Positions 8,307 to 17,013 are shown, counted from the stretch's first letter. The stretch is DNA of 54,948 nucleotides from an uncultured bacterium (GCA_905215445.1 CAJMPZ010000009.1:1-54948); one strand, 5' to 3'. Translations and numbers: made by a program. Notes: generated from the sequence alone by a model not told the origin.

Positions 8307-9543
8307 AGGCCGCCCTCATTACTTTTATACAGTTCTTTCTTGCAGATACGCAGCTTGTCTTATTTTCATACAGCCTGGTGAAGGGACAGCCACCCATGCA
8401 CATAGGAAGAAGCGAGCAGTTAAGACATTCTGAATCTGAACAAAAGTCGTAAGCATTCCATTTGGAAACTTCGAATGCGTTACTCGCTACGCTTTCAAAG
8501 ATGCTGCCATAACTTCTGTCGGAATATCCTATTTCATTCCAGCATTTATATAAGGAACCATCTGGTCCAATAACTTCTGAATATTTATTGACGGCTCCGC
8601 ATATGGTCGGATTAAAGCCTGGAAGAAACGGATCCATGTACCCCGTCATTTTGTAGCGAGACAAACAGGATGCTTCAATCGAGGCAAATTCGTCCTCTGA
8701 ATAGCACGGAGAGTTAGCGCATGCCCCATTTATATCATCTACTGCCGCTAAATACAGTTTTACTCTATTACGAAGACCTTTTTGATCAAGCGAATCAATC
8801 AAGCGATCAATCTGATCACCGTTCGTCGGATCAACATTAACTCTTAAGATGACATTGAAGTACGCACTAGCTCTTTTTACGTTATCGATAATACGGTTGA
8901 ACGTATCACCGCCAGAAGGAAGACATCTTCGTTGATTGTGTATTTCAGGCGGACCATCGACAGTCACCTGAACGTGCGTGACCCCATTTTTTGCAAGCAA
9001 CTCCGCCGTTTTCCCATCTAAGAAATAACCATTGGTCACCATGCTGGCGTTAAATAAGATTTCATCACTTCGGATTCCGCGCGTAATCTTCTCCACCGTC
9101 TCAATCGCCAATAAAGGCTCGCCGCCATACCAGGCAATCTGCAAACTATCTGCCTGATTGTCTGAAGCCATGCCATTGATATGCTTTATTACCTGATCGA
9201 CGCACTGGTCGCTCATTGAACCATAACGCTTGCCGTCCTCATAACAATACGGACACCTGAAATTACAATTCAATGTCGGAGCTATCGTAAATGAAAGTGA
9301 TTTTGATTGCATGCGACAGGCCGATGATATCTCTTTTAAATGTTCGATTTCATCAAGTCCGTCGGAAACCAACAACCCCGCGTCCATCAAATTGTCGACA
9401 ATTTCCGAAGGGCCATTAGCCCCATTCGCAAATAGTGCCTTCTCGTATTCCGCATCCAACGCAACAATTGCGCCGGAGTAAGAGTTATATACCAGCGTAG
9501 GCTGATTGCCTTTATCGATTACATTAAAGCGAGACTGTTTCAT
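8284..9543 (-). CDS. Radical SAM/SPASM peptide maturase
   Basis: 419 residues. N-terminal ~80 residues (FNVID..TLVYNSYSGAIVALD) look like the small peptide-binding or pre-domain of RiPP maturases. The radical SAM core has the CxxxCxxC cluster motif at C93, C97, C100 and GGEP at 140-143. The C-terminal SPASM region carries Cys at 315, 334, 368, 373, 376, 382, 386, 398 and 405, enough for two auxiliary Fe-S clusters. Such enzymes install thioether or C-C crosslinks in ribosomal peptides. A GGAG site lies 5 bases before the ATG. It follows two cysteine-rich precursor genes by 38 bases and overlaps the exporter. By context it may belong with Cys-rich peptide maturases of the CcpM type, which is unverified. 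Confidence 0.92.
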   Translation of the reverse strand: MKQSRFNVIDKGNQPTLVYNSYSGAIVALDAEYEKALFANGANGPSEIVDNLMDAGLLVSDGLDEIEHLKEISSACRMQSKSLSFTIAPTLNCNFRCPYCYEDGKRYGSMSDQCVDQVIKHINGMASDNQADSLQIAWYGGEPLLAIETVEKITRGIRSDEILFNASMVTNGYFLDGKTAELLAKNGVTHVQVTVDGPPEIHNQRRCLPSGGDTFNRIIDNVKRASAYFNVILRVNVDPTNGDQIDRLIDSLDQKGLRNRVKLYLAAVDDINGACANSPCYSEDEFASIEASCLSRYKMTGYMDPFLPGFNPTICGAVNKYSEVIGPDGSLYKCWNEIGYSDRSYGSIFESVASNAFEVSKWNAYDFCSDSECLNCSLLPMCMGGCPFTRLYENKTSCVSARKNCIKVMRAAYDFKHKK

Positions 9544-9581
9544 TTCTACTCCGTTGCATATTTCAATATTTCAACCTGCCA

Positions 9582-9746
9582 TTAGGAGTAATTCCAGCCA
9601 CAAAATTTGGTAATGCAGATCCTCAGGCCACACGGTCCTCCCCCTGAATAACTCCAACAAATATGCGCTGCACAGGACACACACGTAGAAATATCTCGAG
9701 ACGAAGCAGGCATCTGAGTATTCACTGGCTTTTGAATATATTCCAT
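9582..9746 (-). CDS. Cysteine-rich RiPP precursor peptide B
   Basis: 54 residues, starting MEYIQKPVNTQMP. The leader-like half (1-20) has no Cys; the C-terminal half has six, at 22, 25, 30, 39, 44 and 49, with a GGG at 35-37 and the ending CGWNYS. The ATG at 9746 has TAGGAG exactly 5 bases upstream, formed from the stop codon region of precursor A, so the two are coupled. The maturase starts 38 bases downstream. The M-[DE]-[WY]-I-Q start is shared with precursor A, marking a probable leader recognition motif. A longer ORF in another frame covers this region but ignores both ribosome sites. Confidence 0.85.
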   Translation of the reverse strand: MEYIQKPVNTQMPASSRDISTCVSCAAHICWSYSGGGPCGLRICITKFCGWNYS

Positions 9747-9754
9747 CGAAGCTC

Positions 9755-9925
9755 CTAGCTAACGTGTATACCGCAATGTTGAAATGCGCGGCAATTCCCG
9801 CCCGTGTACACGGCACACATCCCCCAGGGATTACAGCGCCCCTGACATTTTGCGCCCTGACAAGGACACCAACTTGATAGCAAAGCAATATCGTTAGGTG
9901 TTTGAGTTGGCTGTATCCAATCCAC
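9755..9925 (-). CDS. Cysteine-rich RiPP precursor peptide A
   Basis: 56 residues starting MDWIQPTQTP. Cysteines occur only in the C-terminal two thirds, at 20, 22, 27, 31, 37, 45 and 51 (seven), in a core rich in Gly, Trp and small residues and ending CGIHVS. The GTG at 9925 has a perfect AAAGGAG 5 bases upstream; an overlapping TTG in another frame is placed less well. First gene of the operon, immediately downstream of the intergenic promoter/operator region. The pairing of short Cys-rich peptides with a radical SAM/SPASM enzyme suggests thioether crosslinking (sactipeptide or ranthipeptide class). Confidence 0.85.
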   Translation of the reverse strand: MDWIQPTQTPNDIALLSSWCPCQGAKCQGRCNPWGMCAVYTGGNCRAFQHCGIHVS

Positions 9926-9952
9926 AATGGCTCCTTTCTCGTTTTAGGCCTA

Positions 9953-9996
9953 GTTATACTTTGGTCAAAAAGTCAAAAGCTGTTTGATAACTTTTT
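9953..9996 (-). promoter_or_regulatory. RiPP operon promoter region with candidate LysR operator
   Basis: On the minus strand TATAAC (9958-9953) is a plausible -10 for the precursor operon. No TTGACA-like box stands at the right distance; the nearest TTGACT is only 12 bases away. Instead an interrupted palindrome AAAAAGT (9967-9973) / ACTTTTT (9990-9996) covers the -35 area. A poor -35 with an upstream dyad is what an activator-dependent LysR promoter looks like. Confidence 0.45.
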
Positions 9997-10083
9997 GTAC
10001 TAGATGAAACAATTTGTTTGCCTTGCTTAACATTTTTTAATTTACACTTAGCCTGATTAAAAATTCAACCTAAGGAAATTCTG

Positions 10084-11040
10084 GTGAATGTTGTTCAGCT
10101 GCAGTATTTCATAAAGGTATTTGATTGTCAGAATTACTCGGATGCAGCAACTATATTAAGCGTTTCGCCGCAAGCTGTTTCAAAAGGCATTCGAGCATTG
10201 GAATCTGAACTTGGTCTGAAGCTGTTCGAAAAAAGAGGCAGTATTCTACATCTAACAAACTATGGAGAGGAAATCCTTCCTATAGCATTAGATGCACTAG
10301 CTTCAATTGAGGGAATTCAAGCGTATGCGCAAATCACGCGTGAAAAGATAAAAATAACCCAGACACATTTGACACACGTTGCAGTCGGACTACCACCAAT
10401 ACTCACAAGCTGGTTCAACCAGCCCACACTAAACCGGCTCTCGAAAAAGTACAACGGTGGTAAATTTGCTGTTTCCAGATACGACGACGGCGGAACGTGC
10501 TTATCCCTTCTACTTGACGGACAAATCGACATTGCGATTGTCGCTGGGCAAGTAGACACCAATCTTTTTGAATCGCATTTTTTATTGAACGCCGAAGTCA
10601 ACCTCCTCGTTGAAAGCAATCACCCATTAGCTAGTCACGCAGCAGCGAATCTAAACGCGGTGGCTCAATATCCAATTGCAAACACCTGTGACATTCGATA
10701 TTGTCGAAAAAGAATAGACTCAGCATTTAACCATCTGGGCCTTTTCCCCCGCTACGAGAGTATTAACTTAGCAGACCAGCACAATTTGTCCGATTTTCTC
10801 ATTCGTAAGCATGGGGTTATTTTGACCATAGCCTCGCAAACGTCTCAAATCAGGATAGGCTATCCAGCAAAAATCGTTTGCCTAGGCAAACAAGATAGAT
10901 TATCAATCCCTTTTTACTGCGCTTCAAATTCAAACGATGTCCAAGCGCAAACTCATCACGCGATAAGCTGCATTCAACTTGAGGCACGCCAGCTATCCCG
11001 CTGTTTAAAAAGCGCTGAAGAAGGAGACCTTTCCGGCTGA
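10084..11040 (+). CDS. LysR-family transcriptional regulator of the RiPP island
   Basis: 318 residues. N-terminal winged helix-turn-helix typical of LysR (LQYFIKVFDCQNYSDAA..LSVSPQAVSKGIRALESELGLKLFEK, residues 5-50), a linker helix, then a two-lobed periplasmic-binding-like effector domain (~95-300). The GTG at 10084 has AAGGA 7 bases upstream. It is transcribed divergently from the precursor operon across a 158-base spacer, the classic position for a regulator that controls both itself and its neighbour. Low GC, like the rest of the island. The effector is unknown. Confidence 0.88.
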   Translation: MNVVQLQYFIKVFDCQNYSDAATILSVSPQAVSKGIRALESELGLKLFEKRGSILHLTNYGEEILPIALDALASIEGIQAYAQITREKIKITQTHLTHVAVGLPPILTSWFNQPTLNRLSKKYNGGKFAVSRYDDGGTCLSLLLDGQIDIAIVAGQVDTNLFESHFLLNAEVNLLVESNHPLASHAAANLNAVAQYPIANTCDIRYCRKRIDSAFNHLGLFPRYESINLADQHNLSDFLIRKHGVILTIASQTSQIRIGYPAKIVCLGKQDRLSIPFYCASNSNDVQAQTHHAISCIQLEARQLSRCLKSAEEGDLSG

Positions 11041-11202
11041 ACATGGCGGGCGTACTAATTCTATGCAAAACAGCATCGCATTCCGCCAGAACGGAAGCGT
11101 GGGCCAGCCCCGAGTTTTTTGTAGTATTCCGAGAGAAAACAACAAGGGCCGGCAGACTCTTGGCAAATCAGTGGCCCACTCACCACCCACAAAACTGTGC
11201 CC

Positions 11203-11785
11203 CACTTCCGAAATCCGAGTCCACGAAAGGCGTCGGCAAGGCCATTTACGCAAGATATATCCAGTAAAAAAGGGTGGTAGCCGGTACGGCTACCACCCGT
11301 TTGTCTCATATCTAGCCCATAGCAGGCAAGCTACTTCTTAATGCCGCGTCCCAGACGCTCGGCGACCGATGCAACGGCCTCTTCGCTGGCCGGCCCGCAG
11401 CTCACACAGCCGTCATGGGCACGCATCTGGCCGGTGACCTCGTCCATCGCGAGCGGTGCCACCTTCTCGAGCTTAAAGCCCTTGCCGGCGCGCATGTTCT
11501 CCTTTGCCACGCTGATCATAAGCTTAATACGGTTGAGCTGGTTGACCTCGGACGCGCCGGGATCATAGTCCACCGCAACAATGTTGCTCTCGGGGTGCTG
11601 GCGGCGCAGCTCCTTGATCACGGCCTTGCCCACCACGTGATTGGGCAGGCACGCGAAGGGCTGCGTGCAGATGATGTTGGGTGCGCCATGGTCAATCAGG
11701 TCGAGCATCTCGGCCGTGAGCAACCAGCCCTCGCCCATGTTGTTGCACACCGAAAGCACCGTACGGGCCTTGTCAGCCATGGTGC
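11203..11785. repeat. Right direct repeat flanking the RiPP island (intact activase 3' end)
   Basis: Intact counterpart of 5788-6124: about 125 bases of spacer plus the last ~150 codons of the activase. The matching part starts at the same base pair (CACTTCCGAAATCC) as in the left copy. The island between the two copies is about 5.1 kb. Confidence 0.85.
11266..11298 (-). terminator. Rho-independent terminator of the activase operon
   Basis: On the minus strand GGGTGGTAGCCG and CGGCTACCACCC form a perfect 12-bp stem with a 3-base loop, followed by TTTTTTA. It ends the TetR-activase transcript. The left repeat copy at 5854-5880 has lost most of this stem. Confidence 0.92.
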
Positions 11786-14700
11786 CGATGCGCTCGGGCG
11801 CCTCGAAGCGGCGGGACTTCTCGAGCATCTCCTCCACCGGCGTGCGCATCCAGTCCACAAGCTTGATGAGCGCTTGCATGCCCGCGCGCGTGGTAGCAGA
11901 GCTTCCCAGCTCGTCTTTCTGCAGCTCGGCGTTGCTCATGGAGTACAGGAAGAAGTCGAGCAGGCCCGGTACCACGGCCTCGCAGCCCTCGCGCTCGATA
12001 ACGTCGACCACATGGTTGTTGGCCGTGGGATGGAACTTGACCAAGATCTCACCGACCACGCCCACGCGTGGCTTGGTGCCCTCGCCCACGAGCGGCATGG
12101 TGTCGAACGCGCGGATGGCCTCGCGGCACAGCTTGGTGTAGTTGTGGCGGTTAAACTTGGGCGCCAGTTTACGGGCGCGCGCCATGTACTCCTCGTAGAG
12201 CGCGTTGGCGGCACCGGGCGTGGCCTCGTACGGGCGGCAGCGGTAGAGCATCTGCATCATCACGTCACCAAAGAGTACCGCGTAAACTGCCTGCTTAAGC
12301 AGCGCCGGCGTCAGCTTAAAGCCGGGGTTGTCCTCGCCGAGCGCCACAGCCGAAAGCGAGATCACCGGAATCTCGGGGTGGCCGCTCTCGCGCAGGGCCT
12401 TACGGATGAGCGCGATGTAGTTGGTAGCACGGCAGCCGCCGCCGGTCTGGCTGATGACCACGGCCGTCTTGGACAGGTCGTACCGACCGCTCTCGATGGC
12501 CTCCATAATCTGACCCGTTACCAGAATCGACGGGTAGCAAATGTCATTGTTCACATAGCGCAGACCGGCCTCGACGGCATCGTGATCGGTCGAGGGCAGC
12601 AGCTCCAGGTTGTAGCCGGCACCGCGGAACACCTCTTTGACCAGGTCAAAGTGGATCGGCGCCATCTGCGGGCACAGGATGGTGTAACCCTCCTCGCGCA
12701 TCTGCTCGGTAAAGGGCACCTTGGGCCATGCGGTCGAGGCGCTCTCACGCTGCGCCTCGAACGTGTACTTGCGGCTCGCGAACGCGGGGGCATCCGTGGA
12801 GGGCGCCACCGGCGCGGCATCGCCCTGCTCGTAAGCCTCGCCCGCGGCCGTGGCCTCGGCCAAGCGCTCGGCCTCCTGGTCCTTAAGCGCGGCCATGAGC
12901 GAGCGGATGCGGATGCGCGCGGCACCCAGGTTGGACACCTCGTCGATCTTGAGCACGGTGTAAATCTTGCCGCTGGCTTCCAGGATCTCCTGCACCTGGT
13001 CGGTGGTCAGGGCGTCCAAGCCGCAGCCGAAGGAGTTGAGCTGGATCAGGTCCAGGTCGTTGCGCATCGTCACAAAACGAGCGACGGCGTACAGGCGGCT
13101 GTGGTACATCCACTGGTCGACGACGCGAATCGGACGCTCGGGCTTTACCAGATGCGCGAGCGAATCCTCGGTAAAGACCGCAAAGCCAAAGCTCGAGATA
13201 AGCTCGGGCAGGGCGTGGTTGATCTCGGGGTCGTTATGGTAGGGACGACCGGCGAGCACGATGCCGTGACCGCCGTGGTCCTCGACCCACTTAAGGGCCT
13301 CCTCGCCCATGGTCTGGATGTCCTCGTGGAAGCGCGCGTCGGCCTCAAAGGCAGCGTTGACGGCGGCATCGACCTCGGAGCGCGTGATCTTGGGTCCACG
13401 CACGCGACCGCGACCAGCTTGCGCATCGGCCACGCGGTCGACGGCGAGCACCTGGTACAGGCGGCGCTTGAGCTCGGTCTTGTCATGATAGGGCACAAAC
13501 GGGTACAGGAACTCGATGTTCTGCTCGCGGATCTCGTCGATGTTGAGTGCCAACGCCGTGGGGTAGCTCATGACGATGGGGCAGTTGTAACAGTTGCCGG
13601 CGGTCGGGTCCTCCTTGCGCTCCCAACGCACGCACGGCATCCAGATAAAGTCGACGTCGCGGTCGATAAGGTTCATCACGTGGCCGTGGCTCATCTTGGC
13701 CGGATAGCACACGCTCTCGGACGGCATGGACTCGATGCCCGCCTGGTAGGTCTTTTTGCTCGACTGGTCGGACAGCTGCACGCTAAAGCCCAAGCGCGTA
13801 AAGAACGCATGCCAGAAGGGGTAGTTCTCGTACATGTTGAGCGCGCGCGGGATGCCGACGGTGCCGCGCGGGGCCTCGTCGGGGCTCAGGACCTCGCGGT
13901 TAAAGAGCAGCTCGTTTTTCTTTTTGAAGAGGTTGGGGGCCTCGGTCTTTTGCTTTTTGTGGCCGGCACCCTTCTCGCAGCGGTTACCGGTAATGAAGCG
14001 CCTGCCGCCGCCAAAGTCGTTGACGGTGAGCTGGCAGTTGTTGGAACAGCGACCGCAGCGGACATGCTTTTGCGTCACGGTGAGGTGCGCGATATCCTCA
14101 GCCGAAAGGATGGTCGAGGTGCCGTCGGCGCCGGCGCGATCGCGGGCGAGCAGGGCCGCACCGTAGGCGCCCATGCAGCCGGCGATGTCGGGGCGCACGG
14201 CATGCACGCCGGTGAGCTGCTCAAACGCGCGCAGCGTGGCATCGGACATAAAGGTGCCACCCTGGACGATCACCTGACTGCCGATCTCCTTGGGGTCGCG
14301 CAGCTTAATGACCTTGAACAGGGCATTCTTGATGACAGAATAGGACAGGCCGGCCGCGATGTCGCCCACCGTAGCGCCTTCCTTTTGCGCCTGCTTGACG
14401 CGCGAGTTCATAAAGACCGTGCAGCGGCTGCCCAAATCGACCGGGGCCTTGGCATGGATGGCGGCGTCGGCGAACGCGCGCACGTCCATATTCATAGAGA
14501 CGGCGAAGCTCTCGATAAAGCTGCCGCAGCCCGACGAGCAGGCCTCATTGAGCATGATGTGCTCGATGACGCCGTCCTTGACGCGCAGGCACTTCATGTC
14601 CTGGCCGCCAATGTCCAGAATGAACTCGACGCCGGGCAGGAACGCCTTGGCGCCGCGCAGGTGCGCGACGGTCTCGATCTCGCCGGAATCGGCCTTGAGA

Positions 14701-16112
14701 GCCTCGATGAGCAGCGCCTCGCCGTAGCCCGTGGTGGTCACGTGGCCGATAGTGCAGCCCGCGGGGATGTGGTTGTAGAAATCGGCCATGATGACCTTGG
14801 CCGTGCCCAGGATGTCGCCGTTGTTGTTGCCGTACCAGGTGTGCAGCAGCTGGCCGTCCTCGCCCACGAGTGCAGCCTTCATGGTGGTGGAACCGGCGTC
14901 GATGCCGATGAACACGCGGCCGGTGTAGCCGTCGAGCTTGCCCTTGGGGACGACTTCGGTGTCGTGGCGACCCTTGAACTCGGCAAAGTCCTCGTCGGTG
15001 GCAAAGAGCGGATCCAGGCGCTCGACCTCAGCACCCTGCGTGTCGCCTAAACTATCGATGGCCTCGATAAGCTGCGGGAACGTGCTGAGCTTGTTGGACT
15101 CGTGCGCCATGGCGGCGCCGCTCGCCACAAACAGGTGGGCGTTTTGGGGCACGATACGGTGCTCCTCGTCCAGGTTGAGCGTGAGGTAGAAGCGATGGCG
15201 CAGCTCGGAGAGGTACTGCAGCGGGCCGCCCAGGAAGGCAACGTTGCCACGGATGGGGCGACCGCACGCCAGGCCCGAGATGGTCTGGGTCACAACGGCC
15301 TGGAAGATGGAAGCGGCCACGTCCTCGGGGCGGGCGCCCTCGTTGAGCAGCGGCTGGACGTCGGTCTTGGCAAAGACGCCGCAGCGGCTGGCGATGGGAT
15401 AGATGGTGGTGGCGTTGGCCGCGAGCTCGTTGAGGCCGCTGGCATCGGTGTGGAGCAGGGTGGCCATCTGGTCGATGAACGCGCCCGTGCCGCCGGCGCA
15501 GGTGCCGTTCATGCGCTGCTCGATGCCGTTGTCGAAGTAGATGATCTTGGCGTCCTCGCCGCCCAGCTCGATGGCGACATCGGTGGCCGGGATGAGGGTC
15601 TCGACGGCATGCTTGCTGGCGATGACCTCCTGGACAAACTCCAGGTCGAGCCACTGGGACAGCAGCAGGCCGCCCGAGCCGGTAATGGCGCAGGTCATCT
15701 GGGCCGTCGGCAGCACGGTCGCAGCGCCCGCGAACAGGTCGCGGGCGCAAGCGCGGACATCGGTGTGATGACGCTGGTACTTGGCGTAGACGATCTGGTT
15801 GTCGTCATTGAGCACGGCGAGCTTGACGGTGGTGGAGCCCACGTCGATGCCCAGATGCAGATTGCCGCGGGCGTTCTCGGGGTTGAAGATCGCGCCTTCG
15901 GGGGCGTGGGCGGCGGCTACGGGCTCAGCGGCGGTGGCGGGCTCGCTAGTGACGGACGTCTCCCCTGCCGCGTTCTTGGCATCGGCAACTGCCTCGGCAA
16001 CCTTCTCGGCAGCAGCGGTCGCGGCCTTCTGCGCCGCGTCCACCACGGCGGGCGCGGCCTCACGTGCGGCAGCGACCATGCGATCCTTGATGCCCTCGAC
16101 GAGTTTGCTCAT
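11331..16112 (-). CDS. Giant 2-hydroxyacyl-CoA dehydratase activase (two ASKHA domains, DUF2229, HgdB-like end)
   Basis: 1593 residues. An Ala-rich low-complexity N-terminus (~1-85) precedes two BadF/HgdC-type activase domains: GIDVGSTTVK at ~88 and GIDAGSTTMK at ~400, each with its two cluster cysteines (NGTCAGGTGAF plus SRCGVF; EACSSGCGSF plus SRCTVF). A Cys-rich linker (RCGRCSNNC), a DUF2229 region and an HgdB-like C-terminus follow. Homologues of this layout are usually ~1400-1500 residues. HgdC-type proteins use ATP to inject an electron into dehydratases; in this fused form the substrate is unknown. It follows the TetR gene by 12 bases. Its 3' end is duplicated at 5788-6124. No dehydratase A/B genes lie nearby. 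Confidence 0.88.
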   Translation of the reverse strand: MSKLVEGIKDRMVAAAREAAPAVVDAAQKAATAAAEKVAEAVADAKNAAGETSVTSEPATAAEPVAAAHAPEGAIFNPENARGNLHLGIDVGSTTVKLAVLNDDNQIVYAKYQRHHTDVRACARDLFAGAATVLPTAQMTCAITGSGGLLLSQWLDLEFVQEVIASKHAVETLIPATDVAIELGGEDAKIIYFDNGIEQRMNGTCAGGTGAFIDQMATLLHTDASGLNELAANATTIYPIASRCGVFAKTDVQPLLNEGARPEDVAASIFQAVVTQTISGLACGRPIRGNVAFLGGPLQYLSELRHRFYLTLNLDEEHRIVPQNAHLFVASGAAMAHESNKLSTFPQLIEAIDSLGDTQGAEVERLDPLFATDEDFAEFKGRHDTEVVPKGKLDGYTGRVFIGIDAGSTTMKAALVGEDGQLLHTWYGNNNGDILGTAKVIMADFYNHIPAGCTIGHVTTTGYGEALLIEALKADSGEIETVAHLRGAKAFLPGVEFILDIGGQDMKCLRVKDGVIEHIMLNEACSSGCGSFIESFAVSMNMDVRAFADAAIHAKAPVDLGSRCTVFMNSRVKQAQKEGATVGDIAAGLSYSVIKNALFKVIKLRDPKEIGSQVIVQGGTFMSDATLRAFEQLTGVHAVRPDIAGCMGAYGAALLARDRAGADGTSTILSAEDIAHLTVTQKHVRCGRCSNNCQLTVNDFGGGRRFITGNRCEKGAGHKKQKTEAPNLFKKKNELLFNREVLSPDEAPRGTVGIPRALNMYENYPFWHAFFTRLGFSVQLSDQSSKKTYQAGIESMPSESVCYPAKMSHGHVMNLIDRDVDFIWMPCVRWERKEDPTAGNCYNCPIVMSYPTALALNIDEIREQNIEFLYPFVPYHDKTELKRRLYQVLAVDRVADAQAGRGRVRGPKITRSEVDAAVNAAFEADARFHEDIQTMGEEALKWVEDHGGHGIVLAGRPYHNDPEINHALPELISSFGFAVFTEDSLAHLVKPERPIRVVDQWMYHSRLYAVARFVTMRNDLDLIQLNSFGCGLDALTTDQVQEILEASGKIYTVLKIDEVSNLGAARIRIRSLMAALKDQEAERLAEATAAGEAYEQGDAAPVAPSTDAPAFASRKYTFEAQRESASTAWPKVPFTEQMREEGYTILCPQMAPIHFDLVKEVFRGAGYNLELLPSTDHDAVEAGLRYVNNDICYPSILVTGQIMEAIESGRYDLSKTAVVISQTGGGCRATNYIALIRKALRESGHPEIPVISLSAVALGEDNPGFKLTPALLKQAVYAVLFGDVMMQMLYRCRPYEATPGAANALYEEYMARARKLAPKFNRHNYTKLCREAIRAFDTMPLVGEGTKPRVGVVGEILVKFHPTANNHVVDVIEREGCEAVVPGLLDFFLYSMSNAELQKDELGSSATTRAGMQALIKLVDWMRTPVEEMLEKSRRFEAPERIGTMADKARTVLSVCNNMGEGWLLTAEMLDLIDHGAPNIICTQPFACLPNHVVGKAVIKELRRQHPESNIVAVDYDPGASEVNQLNRIKLMISVAKENMRAGKGFKLEKVAPLAMDEVTGQMRAHDGCVSCGPASEEAVASVAERLGRGIKK

Positions 16113-16124
16113 CTGTCTCTCCTC

Positions 16125-16835
16125 TTAGTTGTTGGACTCGACGGTTGCGGCGGTGTCGGCCGCGTCCTCGAGCTGCAAGTTCAATAGCTTCATGCCGTAT
16201 TCCGGCACGTTGATATCGATGGGTTGGCCATACAGGTCACCAGGACGAACAAAAGCGAGCACCGTCATAATGCGCGCCATGGCCTCGGGCGATTCGGTGA
16301 GCCCACGCTCAAACCAGCGCTGAATCATGCCGACCTCGGCGCTCACGACGTAGGTGACGTAGTAGTCAAAGAACGTGCCCAGCGCCAGGCCCAAAATGCC
16401 CGTCTGCGCACGCGGCACCACAGCCTCACGCGCGGTGTCGATGATTCTTTTAATGAAAGCCTGGTCGCCGCCCGGACCCAGCAGCGCACCGATTAAGTCG
16501 CGGTTGGCCGCAAGATAACGCAGCAGCTCAACCGAACCGGGCGCCGGCTCGAGCTCATCGATGTTGTGATAGAGATCAGGCAGCTGAGCTGCGGTGATAA
16601 GCTCAATGCGTTCACGGATCTCAGCCAGCAAGCCGTCCTCGATTTGATTGATGAAGTCGGGGATATCGCGGTAGTGCGAATAGAACGTGCGGCGCGTAAG
16701 GCCAGCGCGCTCGGTGAGCGACGCGACATTAATGCGCGAAAGGTCGCCGCTTTCGGCAAGTTCGCTGGCAAGTGCCTGGCGAAGGGCACGCTGCGAGCGA
16801 AGGGACCGGCGATCGCATTTCTCGAGCTGGGACAA
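16125..16835 (-). CDS. TetR-family regulator of the activase operon
   Basis: 236 residues. Helix-turn-helix at ~35-60 (INVASLTERAGLTRRTFYSHYRDI) followed by an all-helical ligand domain of the TetR_C type. Ends 12 bases before the activase start, so the two are one operon. A perfect palindrome 52 bases upstream of its start is a likely autoregulatory operator. A GGAGG-type site lies 7 bases before the ATG (complement of CCTCC at 16840-16844). The inducer is unknown. Confidence 0.88.
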   Translation of the reverse strand: MSQLEKCDRRSLRSQRALRQALASELAESGDLSRINVASLTERAGLTRRTFYSHYRDIPDFINQIEDGLLAEIRERIELITAAQLPDLYHNIDELEPAPGSVELLRYLAANRDLIGALLGPGGDQAFIKRIIDTAREAVVPRAQTGILGLALGTFFDYYVTYVVSAEVGMIQRWFERGLTESPEAMARIMTVLAFVRPGDLYGQPIDINVPEYGMKLLNLQLEDAADTAATVESNN

Positions 16836-16886
16836 GCGTCCTCCTTGTTACTCAGCCTGTGCGCTATTGCACAGTGCGAGTATTAT

Positions 16887-16901
16887 TGCACACCGTGTGC
16901 A
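16887..16901. promoter_or_regulatory. Palindromic operator upstream of the TetR-activase operon
   Basis: TGCACAC-C-GTGTGCA is a perfect 15-base palindrome. A second half-like site (TTGCACAGTGC) lies about 20 bases closer to the gene at 16867-16877. Position and symmetry fit a TetR binding site. Confidence 0.6.
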
Positions 16902-16930
16902 TCAACACGTAAAGGCAATATTTGGGTTGT

Positions 16931-16953
16931 GACAAAGGGATTATCCCTTTGTC
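16931..16953. repeat. CAAAGG-type hairpin repeat, copy 1
   Basis: GACAAAGGGA / TCCCTTTGTC, perfect 10-bp arms around TTA. Related hairpins stand at 17678-17708, 17357-17401 and 26489-26525. Confidence 0.75.
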
Positions 16954-17013
16954 GCATCCAGTGACCGCCTAGGTTGTGCCAGTTGTGCCTGGCTTTTGGA
17001 GCGGTATTACCGA

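Noticed and set aside
9571..9927. 118-codon minus-strand frame covering both RiPP precursors
   Set aside because: Its TTG start overlaps the better-placed GTG, it has no internal logic, and it ignores the second Shine-Dalgarno site. The two short frames with shared leader and Cys-rich cores explain the sequence better.
11415..15050. Very long open frame (1211 codons) on the plus strand opposite the activase
   Set aside because: It is the antisense shadow of a GC-rich gene; composition and content (His/Gln/Arg-rich, no motifs) are artefactual, and the minus-strand gene has unmistakable domains.
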